Made by a program: the position numbers and the translations under genes. The notes under the pieces are model-generated. The model saw only the letters and a program-made list of their open reading frames with translations, searched no databases and was not told where the DNA came from. Below are positions 1 through 6,632 of a DNA stretch of 12,552 nucleotides, in pieces (within the stretch, counting starts at the first letter, position 1; each line of letters starts with the position of its first letter). Source of the DNA: an uncultured Macromonas sp. (GTDB taxonomy: Bacteria > Pseudomonadota > Gammaproteobacteria > Burkholderiales > Burkholderiaceae); NCBI GenBank assembly GCA_946481585.1, contig CAMLOF010000064.1, positions 1-12,552 of the forward strand. Direction: 5' to 3'.

Positions 1-693
1 CGCATCGGCGAAGCCGCCAGCACCGAGCGCGAGACCGACCTGTACCAGTCGCAGCTCGACATCTTCCTGGACCCCAACGACCCGGCGGTGATTGCCCAGG
101 CGCGCGCCGACGGCATTCCCGAAGCGTGGCTGGAAGCCGCCCGCAACAGCCCCGTCTACAAGATGGCCGTGGACTGGAAGGTGGCCTTGCCCCTGCACCC
201 GGAATACCGCACGCTGCCCATGGTGTGGTACGTGCCGCCGCTGTCGCCCATTACCGCTGCGGCCAATGCCGGGCACGTGGGCATCAACGGCGAGATTCCG
301 GACGTGAGCCAGCTGCGCATTCCCGTGAAGTACCTGGCCAACCTGCTGACCGCTGGCGACACCTTCCCCGTGGTGAAGGCGCTGGAGCGCATGCTGGCCA
401 TGCGCGCCTACCAGCGCGCCAAACACGTGGAAGGCGTGACCAACCACGCCGTGCTGGAACAGGTGCAACTGAGCACCGCGCAGGTGGAAGAGATGTACCG
501 CTACATGGCGATTGCCAACTACGAGGACCGCTTCGTGATTCCCACCACGCACCGCGAGTACGCCGAGAACGCGTTCAACGTCAAGGGCGGTTGCGGCTTC
601 AGCTTTGGCAACGGCTGCTCCGAAGGGGTGACCGAGACCAGCCTCTTCGGCAGCGAGAAGAAGCGCACCATTCCCATCAAGGTGGAGGGCTGA
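1..693 (+). CDS. narH: Respiratory nitrate reductase beta subunit, C-terminal part (5' truncated by window)
   Basis: NarH is the iron-sulfur subunit of the membrane-bound nitrate reductase; it passes electrons from the NarI hemes to the molybdenum subunit NarG on the cytoplasmic face. The reading frame is open from base 1, giving 230 visible residues; the family is about 510 residues, so a little under half is present. The four-cluster ferredoxin-like Cys motifs lie upstream and are not visible. What identifies it is the conserved C-terminal half: a WKVALPLHPEYRTLPMVWYVPPLSP stretch (residues about 58-80), a YEDRFVIPTTHRE segment (about 173-185) and the closing GGCGFSFGNGCSEG motif (about 196-209). 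The TGA stop at 691-693 is followed three bases later by the narJ ATG, and the narJ ribosome-binding site lies inside the end of narH. This is the expected narGHJI order. Confidence is high from sequence recognition and synteny. Confidence 0.97.
   Translation, partial: RIGEAASTERETDLYQSQLDIFLDPNDPAVIAQARADGIPEAWLEAARNSPVYKMAVDWKVALPLHPEYRTLPMVWYVPPLSPITAAANAGHVGINGEIPDVSQLRIPVKYLANLLTAGDTFPVVKALERMLAMRAYQRAKHVEGVTNHAVLEQVQLSTAQVEEMYRYMAIANYEDRFVIPTTHREYAENAFNVKGGCGFSFGNGCSEGVTETSLFGSEKKRTIPIKVEG
684..689 (+). promoter_or_regulatory. Shine-Dalgarno for narJ
   Basis: GGAGGG lies seven bases before the narJ ATG at 697, inside the last codons of narH. It supports that start and suggests coupled translation of the two genes. 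Confidence 0.7.
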
Positions 694-696
694 GCG

Positions 697-1395
697 ATGC
701 TGTTCTCCGCACCCCCCAAATCCATGCGCCTGACGCTGCGCGTGTTGTCGCACCTGCTGAGCTACCCCAGCGTGGAGTTGCTGGCGCACCTGGGCGAGCT
801 GGCCCAGGCCCTGCGTGACGAGGCCGTGCTGGACGGCCAGCGCACCGACGAGCTGGAAGCGTTGATGCACCGGCTGGAGCGGCTGCCATCCATGCAGGTG
901 CAGTCGGAATACGTGGAGCTGTTCGACCGCGGTCGCAGCACCGCGCTCAACCTGTTCGAGCACGTGCATGGCGACTCGCGCGACCGTGGCCCCGCCATGA
1001 TCGACCTGATCCAGACCTTCGAGAAAGCGGGCCTGATGCTGCGCACCGAGGAATTGCCCGACCACCTGCCAGTGCTGCTGGAGTTTGCCTCCACCCAGCC
1101 ACCGGCCCAGGCGCGCGAATTCCTGGGTGAGATTGCCCACATCGTGCGGGTGATCTTCAGCGCGCTGCAAAAGCGCCAGAGTCCCTACGCCAGCGTGCTG
1201 GCAGCCGTACTCGAACTGGCCGGGCACAAGGCCGAGGCCGTGCCTGTGCCTGTTGAAGAGGCCATGGACGAGTCGTGGGAAGAGCCGCCCGTCTTTGGCG
1301 GCTGCTCCACCCAGGGGCAGGCCAAACCCGGCCAACCCCAACCCATCCAACTGGTCAGAAAAGCTGTTTCGTCATCACAAGGAGTGCAGGCATGA
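697..1395 (+). CDS. narJ: Nitrate reductase molybdenum cofactor assembly chaperone NarJ
   Basis: NarJ is a cytoplasmic redox-enzyme maturation chaperone of the TorD/DmsD/NarJ family. It binds apo-NarG, allows molybdenum-cofactor insertion, and delays membrane docking until the complex is mature; it is not part of the final enzyme. The protein is 232 residues, close to the usual length of about 236, and almost entirely helical. Recognisable parts are the N-terminal LRVLSHLLSYPS segment (about 11-22), the conserved YVELFDRGRSTALNLFEHVHGDSRDRG core (about 69-95) and the LPDHLPVLLEFAS segment (about 119-131). The C-terminus is a low-complexity Gly/Gln/Pro tail after an FGGCS motif (about 198-202). 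I chose the ATG at 697 because it follows a good ribosome-binding site and gives the family N-terminus. The stop overlaps the narI start (ATGA at 1392-1395). Confidence 0.97.
   Translation: MLFSAPPKSMRLTLRVLSHLLSYPSVELLAHLGELAQALRDEAVLDGQRTDELEALMHRLERLPSMQVQSEYVELFDRGRSTALNLFEHVHGDSRDRGPAMIDLIQTFEKAGLMLRTEELPDHLPVLLEFASTQPPAQAREFLGEIAHIVRVIFSALQKRQSPYASVLAAVLELAGHKAEAVPVPVEEAMDESWEEPPVFGGCSTQGQAKPGQPQPIQLVRKAVSSSQGVQA
1379..1384 (+). promoter_or_regulatory. Shine-Dalgarno deciding the narI start
   Basis: AAGGAG lies seven bases before the ATG at 1392, inside the 3' end of narJ. The frame is open further upstream, to an ATG at 1275, so this site fixes the real narI start at 1392. Confidence 0.8.
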
Positions 1396-2111
1396 ACACC
1401 CTCCACAACTTCCTGTTCAACGTCTATCCCTACATCTGCCTGTCGGTGTTCCTGATGGGCAGCCTGGCCCGCTTTGACCGCGACCAATACACCTGGAAAA
1501 GCGACTCGTCGCAACTGCTGCGCAAGGGGCAGTTGCGCTGGGGCAGCAACCTGTTCCACATAGGCATTCTGTTCCTGTTCTTCGGGCACAGCGTGGGCCT
1601 GCTCACCCCGCACTGGGTGTACGAGCCCTTCATCACCCCGGGGCAGAAGCAACTGCTGGCCGTGGTGGCGGGCGGCGTGGCAGGGTTCATCTGCTTCATC
1701 GGCCTGACGCTGCTGCTGCACCGGCGCATCTTCGATCCGCGCATCCGCCTCACCAGCCACCGCACCGACCTGTTCATCCTCGTCATCCTGTGGGTGCAGC
1801 TGGTGCTCGGGCTCATCACGCTGCCGTATTCCATTGGCCACAGCGACGGCTCGGTGATGCTGGTGCTGTCGGACTGGGCGCAGCGCATCGTCACCTTCCG
1901 CCCTGATGCCGCTGGCCTGGTGGCGCTGGACTGGCCCTACAAGGTGCACCTGGTGCTGGGCATGACGATCTTCCTGCTGTTCCCATTCAGCCGCCTGGTG
2001 CACGTTTGGAGCGGCTTTGCCACCGTGGCCTATGTGCTGCGGCCCTACCAGGTGGTGCGAAGCCGCCGCCTGGGGCTGACCCCGTCCGCCCCTGCGGACA
2101 CCGACCGTTGA
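1392..2111 (+). CDS. narI: Respiratory nitrate reductase gamma subunit (cytochrome b)
   Basis: NarI is the integral membrane subunit that oxidises quinol on the periplasmic side and carries electrons across two b-type hemes to NarH. The protein is 239 residues, slightly longer than the E. coli protein. Five hydrophobic segments can be seen (about residues 5-25, 52-72, 87-110, 125-148 and 184-206). The four heme-ligand histidines are all present at H56, H66, H186 and H204, essentially the E. coli positions (56, 66, 187, 205). The N-terminus (NFLFNVYPYICLSVFLMGS) is typical of the family. The start at 1392 overlaps the narJ stop and has a strong ribosome-binding site; the longer in-frame extension into narJ lacks NarI sequence. 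With all ligands intact the subunit should be functional. A 28-base gap separates it from the downstream isomerase gene. Confidence 0.98.
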   Translation: MNTLHNFLFNVYPYICLSVFLMGSLARFDRDQYTWKSDSSQLLRKGQLRWGSNLFHIGILFLFFGHSVGLLTPHWVYEPFITPGQKQLLAVVAGGVAGFICFIGLTLLLHRRIFDPRIRLTSHRTDLFILVILWVQLVLGLITLPYSIGHSDGSVMLVLSDWAQRIVTFRPDAAGLVALDWPYKVHLVLGMTIFLLFPFSRLVHVWSGFATVAYVLRPYQVVRSRRLGLTPSAPADTDR

Positions 2112-2139
2112 GCGGGCAAGGCACGCTGAAAGACACACC

Positions 2140-2979
2140 ATGAACACCCAAAACACCACAGGTTGTGGCAGCGGGCATTGTGGCTGCGCCAGCGGCACAA
2201 CCGGGCTGGCGGCAGTGGCCACCATCAACGGCGTGGCACTGCACCTGCCGGACGAGATGCTCCCGCAAGATGAGTTGCTGGAGCGCGCGCACGGCGAACT
2301 GCTGCGCCAGGAGGCCGTGCGCCTGGGGCTGCTGCCAAAGGGTGACTACCCGGTGGCGCCCGAGCTGGGCGAACACGAGCGCGAGGTGATCGAGTCCATG
2401 CTCGATACGCAGGTGCTGACCCCCGAGCCGTCCGAAGCCGAGTGCTTGCGCTATTACGAAGGGCACAAGACGCACTTCGTGGTGGGGCAGGCCATGCACG
2501 TGCGGCACATCCTGTTTGCCGTGACGCCGGGTGTGGACGTGCATGCACTGGCCAAACGGGCCGAACAGGCCTTGCTGGAACTGTCCCGCAAGGACGTGCC
2601 CGAGGGCCGCTTCGAAGCGCTGGCGCGTGAACTGTCCAACTGCCCCACGGGCGCCACGGGGGGGGACCTGGGTTGGATAGGCCCCGAGGAATGCGCGCCC
2701 GAGTTGGCCAACGAGCTTTTCTTCCAGACCGATTCCGGCTGGGGCATGGGCCTGCATCCAAGACTGGTGCACACACGCCACGGATTTCATATCATCGAGG
2801 TTCTGGGCCGCCGCCGGGGCAAGCAGTTGGCGTTCGATGAGGTGAAAGACCGCATCGAGCAGCAGCTGGCCATGCAGGTGCGGGCCACGGCATTGCGGCA
2901 GTACATGCTGGTTCTGACCGGCCGCGCGAAGGTGGAAGGCCTGGAACTGGAGGGTGCGGCCACGCCTTTGGTGCAGTAA
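2140..2979 (+). CDS. Parvulin-type peptidyl-prolyl cis-trans isomerase (PpiC/NifM-like), Cys-rich N-terminus
   Basis: This is a 279-residue protein with a C-terminal parvulin rotamase domain (about residues 117-224). The domain shows the opening VRHILF (H123), the GGDLGWIG motif (174-181), and the closing HGFHIIEVLGRR (H217). Such genes often follow narI in betaproteobacteria and are sometimes named nifM-like. NifM helps nitrogenase Fe protein mature, so a folding role for a nitrate reductase subunit is a reasonable inference, not a demonstrated fact. There is no signal peptide or transmembrane helix, so it should be cytoplasmic, unlike periplasmic SurA or PpiD. The N-terminus holds three cysteines and a histidine within eight residues (C9, H13, C14, C16; GCGSGHCGC), suggestive of metal binding. 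Residues about 30-112 are a helical region like the chaperone part of SurA/NifM proteins. The ribosome-binding site is weak, but the 28-base spacing suggests it belongs to the nar operon. Confidence 0.9.
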   Translation: MNTQNTTGCGSGHCGCASGTTGLAAVATINGVALHLPDEMLPQDELLERAHGELLRQEAVRLGLLPKGDYPVAPELGEHEREVIESMLDTQVLTPEPSEAECLRYYEGHKTHFVVGQAMHVRHILFAVTPGVDVHALAKRAEQALLELSRKDVPEGRFEALARELSNCPTGATGGDLGWIGPEECAPELANELFFQTDSGWGMGLHPRLVHTRHGFHIIEVLGRRRGKQLAFDEVKDRIEQQLAMQVRATALRQYMLVLTGRAKVEGLELEGAATPLVQ

Positions 2980-2990
2980 AAAAAGGGGGG
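2978..2990 (+). promoter_or_regulatory. A7-G6 homopolymer tract forming the ribosome-binding site of the next gene
   Basis: Seven As (2978-2984), the first two belonging to the isomerase TAA stop, run into six Gs (2985-2990). The G run ends five bases before the ATG at 2996 and is the only purine-rich Shine-Dalgarno candidate there. Length changes in this tract would alter ribosome-site strength or spacing but would not shift a reading frame. Confidence 0.45.
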
Positions 2991-2995
2991 CGTAC

Positions 2996-3832
2996 ATGAC
3001 AGACAGCGCCGAGCACGCTGCAAGACCAGCTGGCAAGCTGCTGCTGGTGGACGACGAGCCCAACATCCTGGCGGCGCTGCGGCGCCTGCTGCGCCAGGAT
3101 GGTTACGCGATCACGGCAGAGACAGACGCGCGCGTCGCGCTCACGCGGCTGGAGTCGGAAGACTTCGATGTCATCGTGTCCGACCAGCGCATGCCCGAGA
3201 TGACCGGCGTGGAGTTCCTGCGGCGCGCCAAGCAGTTGCGCCCGCACTCCATGCGCATCGTGCTGTCAGGCTACACAGATCTGGACTCGGTCACCTCGGC
3301 CATCAACGAAGGGGCGATCTACAAGTTCCTCACCAAGCCCTGGGACGACGGTCAACTGCGCGACCACATCGCAACCGCCCTGCGGCACAAATACCTGGAG
3401 GACGACAACCGCCGCATGAGCGACGAGTTGCGTGTGGTGAACGCACGCCAGCAGGAACTCAATGCCCAACTGGCTGCCCTGGTACACGAGCAGCGCAACA
3501 GCCTGTTCCGCGACGAAACCGTTCTGCAGACCCTGCAGGAAGTGCTGCGCCAGATCCCCGTTCCCATTCTGGGTTGCGGTGACGACGAGATGATCGTATT
3601 CTGTAACGAAGCGGCAGAACAGCTCTTCCATCAAGGTCAAGGAGCGCAGCCGCTGCTGGGCGCCGGTTTATCGGACGTTTGGCCTGGGGGTGTCGGTGGC
3701 AGCGCCGCACCCTGGACCCGAAGCGGTGTGCCGCTGGGAGGCAGGAACATGCGTGTTGAATGCAGGGCGCTTGGACAAGGGGGGCGGCCTCGGGGCAGCC
3801 TGTTTCTGTTCTTCGAGGAACCGTCTTCATGA
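2996..3832 (+). CDS. Response regulator: RpfG-like REC domain, coiled coil and PAS-like C-terminus
   Basis: The protein has 278 residues. The REC domain (about 13-130) has the acidic pair D19/D20, the phospho-acceptor D63 (VSDQRMPEM), S91 and the invariant K114 in a KPW motif. The LRRLL and INEGAIYKFLTKPW signatures place it with receivers usually fused to HD-GYP domains. Here, after a helical, probably coiled-coil stretch (about 130-175), there is a degenerate PAS-like module (about 176-228: IPVPILGCGDDEMIVFCNEAAEQLF) and then a Gly-rich tail. No DNA-binding, GGDEF, EAL or HD-GYP output is present, so it probably acts through protein contacts, for example on the HDOD protein encoded next. 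The ATG at 2996 was chosen because it follows the G-run ribosome site and the isomerase stop; in-frame codons upstream lie inside that gene. The stop overlaps the next start (ATGA, 3829-3832). Receiver assignment is certain; the PAS call is tentative. Confidence 0.9.
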   Translation: MTDSAEHAARPAGKLLLVDDEPNILAALRRLLRQDGYAITAETDARVALTRLESEDFDVIVSDQRMPEMTGVEFLRRAKQLRPHSMRIVLSGYTDLDSVTSAINEGAIYKFLTKPWDDGQLRDHIATALRHKYLEDDNRRMSDELRVVNARQQELNAQLAALVHEQRNSLFRDETVLQTLQEVLRQIPVPILGCGDDEMIVFCNEAAEQLFHQGQGAQPLLGAGLSDVWPGGVGGSAAPWTRSGVPLGGRNMRVECRALGQGGRPRGSLFLFFEEPSS

Positions 3833-4704
3833 ACGCGCCGCATGTTTCCCACCGCCTCGATCTGAGCGCGGTGATGCCTTCTATCCGTACGCTGCCAGCC
3901 TTGCCCGAAGTGGTCTTCCAACTGGTGCGCAGCCTGGAAGACCCCAATCTGGACCTGGGCCGGCTGGAAGAACAGGTGGAGATGGACCAAGCCCTGTCCA
4001 CCAAGCTCCTGCGTGTGGCCAATTCGTCCTTTTACGGGCTGCTGCGCCAGGTGGGCACCGTGCGCGACGCTGCCATGGTGCTGGGCTTCGGTGCGCTGCG
4101 CAGCATGGCGATTGCCGCTGCCACGGTCAACCATTTCGCCGCGTTGCGCCTGCCGCCGGACTTTCACTACCGCGCCTTCTGGGCACACGGCATGGCCTGC
4201 GGGCTGGCGGCCGAACTGCTGGCCCGCGAACACCGAGAGCCCGAGGGCGTGGCCTTTACCGCAGGGCTGATTCACGACCTCGGCCGGCTGGTGCTGGCCA
4301 GCCAGTTCCCCGATCACCTGGAGGCCTGCCACCTGCACAAGGCGAAGACGGGCTGCAGCTTGCTGGACGCAGAAAGGGAGGTGTTGGGCATAACCCATTC
4401 GCAGATGGGGGCGGCCCTGGCCAGGTACTGGCATTTTCCGGTGATGGTGGTGGACGCCATCGAATTCCACCACCAGCCCGAGCTGGCGCGTTCCCCTGTG
4501 GCGCAAGTTGTCCATCTGGCCGATGGCCTGTCGCGCGGCAAGGTGTGCGTCGAGTCGGGCGAAGTGGCGCTGGGCGAGTACATCTCGCGGGAGAGCTGGG
4601 CGCGCTTTGGCGTGCCAGCCGCCCGCCTGCTGGAACTGCGCCAGACGCTGGACAGCCGCATGAGCGCGCTGGACGACGTGCTGGGCCATGCGGGGGAGGG
4701 TTGA
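3829..4704 (+). CDS. HDOD domain signalling protein
   Basis: A 291-residue protein made almost entirely of an HDOD domain (about residues 13-215), a non-canonical relative of HD phosphohydrolases used as a scaffold in bacterial signalling. The sequence shows the typical start LPALPEVVFQLVRSLEDPN (22-40), the DQALSTKLLRVANSSFYG motif (53-70), an LGFGALRSMA helix (85-94) and an intact His-Asp pair, H149-D150, in LIHDLGRLVL. Further histidines at H190 and H214/H215 fall where HD enzymes place metal ligands, so some catalytic capacity cannot be excluded, although most HDOD proteins are thought to be non-enzymatic. There is no membrane segment. Its ATG overlaps the stop of the preceding receiver, with GAGGA at 3815-3819 as ribosome site. 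The hemerythrin-kinase start follows its stop by two bases. It probably links receivers and kinase in one pathway. Confidence 0.93.
   Translation: MNAPHVSHRLDLSAVMPSIRTLPALPEVVFQLVRSLEDPNLDLGRLEEQVEMDQALSTKLLRVANSSFYGLLRQVGTVRDAAMVLGFGALRSMAIAAATVNHFAALRLPPDFHYRAFWAHGMACGLAAELLAREHREPEGVAFTAGLIHDLGRLVLASQFPDHLEACHLHKAKTGCSLLDAEREVLGITHSQMGAALARYWHFPVMVVDAIEFHHQPELARSPVAQVVHLADGLSRGKVCVESGEVALGEYISRESWARFGVPAARLLELRQTLDSRMSALDDVLGHAGEG
4692..4700 (+). promoter_or_regulatory. Shine-Dalgarno supporting the GTG start of the hemerythrin kinase
   Basis: A purine run (GGGGGAGGG) in the last codons of the HDOD gene ends six bases before the GTG at 4707. The frame is open far upstream, so this site, together with the hemerythrin N-terminus beginning right after it, decides the start. 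Confidence 0.7.
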
Positions 4705-4706
4705 GC

Positions 4707-6632
4707 GTGGACGTATTCGTGTGGGACGCGACCTACGAGGTGGGGCATGCGAGGATCGATCACGAGCACCAGGGCCTGGTGGATCTGATCAACCAGGTGC
4801 TGCAACTGCAGGGGGACCCGGACGCCGCGCTGCACCTGCCCCGGCTGCTCGGGGCCTTGCTGCGCTACGCGGGCGAACACTTCTTTGCCGAAGAGGAGCT
4901 GATGGTTTCGCAGGGGCTGGACGAACGGCACATCAACACCCACCGCGAGGCGCACCGCGCCTTCACCCGCGAGGTGCTGCGCATCCGCCAGTTGACGGTT
5001 CAGTCCGACCAACTGCAGCAGCTTGGGGAGTTTCTGACCGGCTGGCTGGTGGGGCACATACTCAGCTACGACCGCTCGCTCATGCGCCAGCTGCACCGCA
5101 TGGAGAGCGGGCAGTCAGCGGCCGCCGCCTACGAGGCTGAACTGGCCGAGCCCGACGATCCTGCCGCGCGCAACCTGCTGCGGGCCATGTCGGCATTGCT
5201 GCCGTTTGGTCGTGCTGCAGACGGGGATCTGGGCGCGCTGCGTGACGCCGTTGAGAGGATCGCACGTGAACAGGTGGCCACCCAGACGGCGCTTTGCCAG
5301 ATCATCGAAGGCACCCCGGTGCCGACCTTCGTGCTCGACCGGGAGCACCGGGTGAGCCACTGGAACCTTGCCTGTGCGCGGCTCACGGGCGTGCCCGCGC
5401 AAGAAATGGTGGGCACCACAGAACCCTGGCGTGGGTTCTACGCCACGGCCCGCCCCGTGCTGGCCAACATCATCATGAGCAACGACGGCGGCGGCGACGG
5501 GGCCTTGGCACCGCTGTACCCGGACGGCCACTGGCGCAGCCCCTTGATCGAGGGGGCGGTGGAGGCCGAGATCTATTTCACCCACATGGGCGAAGGGGGC
5601 CGTTGGCTGCATTGCATTGCGGCGCCGCTGCGCGACAGCCGTGGGCGACTCATCGGCGCGGTGGAGACGCTGCAGGACGTGACCGACCGCCGCCAGGCCC
5701 GCCAGGCGCTGCTGGACAGCCAGGCCCGGCTGGAACAGGATGTGGCCGCGCGCACGGAAGAACTGGTTCGGCGCAACAGCGAGCTGATACGGCTCAACGA
5801 GACGCTGGTTCAGACGAGGCAGCAACTGGTTCAATCCGAAAAGCTCGCGTCCATCGGCCAACTGGCCGCAGGCGTGGCCCACGAGATCAACAATCCCATC
5901 GGTTACGTGCAGTCCAACCTGGGCAGCCTCGACAAATACCTCGCCGACATGTTCCGTCTGCTGGACGCCTACGAGGCGGCCGAGTCTTCCATTGCCGACC
6001 CTGCGCAGGCAGCGCAGCTCAAAGCCCTGCGCGAAGAAATCGAGTTGCACTACCTGCGCGACGACCTGCCCGACCTGATGCGCGAATGCAAGGAGGGGGT
6101 CACCCGTGTGAAGAAGATCGTGCAGGACTTGAAGGACTTTTCGCGCGTGGACAACCGCCAGGAGTTTGAGTTGGCCGACATCCACCAGGGCCTGGACTCG
6201 ACGCTCACCATTGTGGCCAACGAGATCAAGTACAAGGCTGACGTGGTCAAGCGCTATGGTGAGCTGCCCCAGGTGGAATGCCTGGCATCGCAGCTCAACC
6301 AGGTGTTCATGAACCTGCTGGTCAACGCCGCGCAGGCCATGGGCGACACGCGCGGCACCATCACCGTGAGCACGGGTACCGATGGCGAGACGGTGTGGGT
6401 GGAAGTGGCCGACAACGGCTGCGGGATACCTGCCGACCAGTTGGACCGTATCTTCGATCCGTTCTACACCACCAAGCCCGTAGGCAAGGGCACGGGCCTG
6501 GGGCTCGCGTTGTCCTATGGCATCGTGCAGAACCACCATGGCTCGCTCACCGTGTGCAGTGAACCCGGTGTGGGCACCACCTTTCGCATCACCTTGCCGG
6601 TACGCCAGCAGGCCAAGGCCAGCACCGCATGA
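4707..6632 (+). CDS. Soluble hemerythrin-PAS-histidine kinase
   Basis: This 641-residue sensor kinase has no transmembrane segment. Residues 1-132 are a bacteriohemerythrin with the complete set of di-iron ligands: H21, H58, E62, H75, H79, H117 and D122, in the usual DHEHQ, HFFAEEE, HINTH and HILSYD contexts. Such domains bind O2 reversibly; some may respond to NO or redox state. A PAS domain (about 193-325) begins EGTPVPTFVLDREHRVSHWN. A coiled coil (about 325-378) leads to the H-box with phospho-acceptor H392 (AAGVAHEINNPIGY), a long helical insertion (about 405-470), the N-box (N540), G1 (DNGCGIP, 569-575), F-box (IFDPFYTTK, 582-590) and G2 (GKGTGLGL, 593-600). All catalytic motifs are intact. 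The GTG start gives the canonical family N-terminus (VFVWDATYEVGHARID). The stop overlaps the HD-GYP gene start. It presumably senses oxygen and phosphorylates one or more of the three neighbouring receivers; O2 as the ligand is inference from the family. Confidence 0.95.
   Translation: MDVFVWDATYEVGHARIDHEHQGLVDLINQVLQLQGDPDAALHLPRLLGALLRYAGEHFFAEEELMVSQGLDERHINTHREAHRAFTREVLRIRQLTVQSDQLQQLGEFLTGWLVGHILSYDRSLMRQLHRMESGQSAAAAYEAELAEPDDPAARNLLRAMSALLPFGRAADGDLGALRDAVERIAREQVATQTALCQIIEGTPVPTFVLDREHRVSHWNLACARLTGVPAQEMVGTTEPWRGFYATARPVLANIIMSNDGGGDGALAPLYPDGHWRSPLIEGAVEAEIYFTHMGEGGRWLHCIAAPLRDSRGRLIGAVETLQDVTDRRQARQALLDSQARLEQDVAARTEELVRRNSELIRLNETLVQTRQQLVQSEKLASIGQLAAGVAHEINNPIGYVQSNLGSLDKYLADMFRLLDAYEAAESSIADPAQAAQLKALREEIELHYLRDDLPDLMRECKEGVTRVKKIVQDLKDFSRVDNRQEFELADIHQGLDSTLTIVANEIKYKADVVKRYGELPQVECLASQLNQVFMNLLVNAAQAMGDTRGTITVSTGTDGETVWVEVADNGCGIPADQLDRIFDPFYTTKPVGKGTGLGLALSYGIVQNHHGSLTVCSEPGVGTTFRITLPVRQQAKASTA

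Noticed and set aside
3690..4706. In-frame upstream extension of the hemerythrin kinase
   Set aside because: The extension overlaps the REC and HDOD genes and has no homology pattern. The GTG at 4707 has a good ribosome site and gives the canonical hemerythrin N-terminus.
5115..6539. A 474-codon open frame on the - strand opposite the hemerythrin kinase
   Set aside because: The + strand has intact kinase motifs and di-iron ligands in order. The antisense product has no recognisable domain and no ribosome site.
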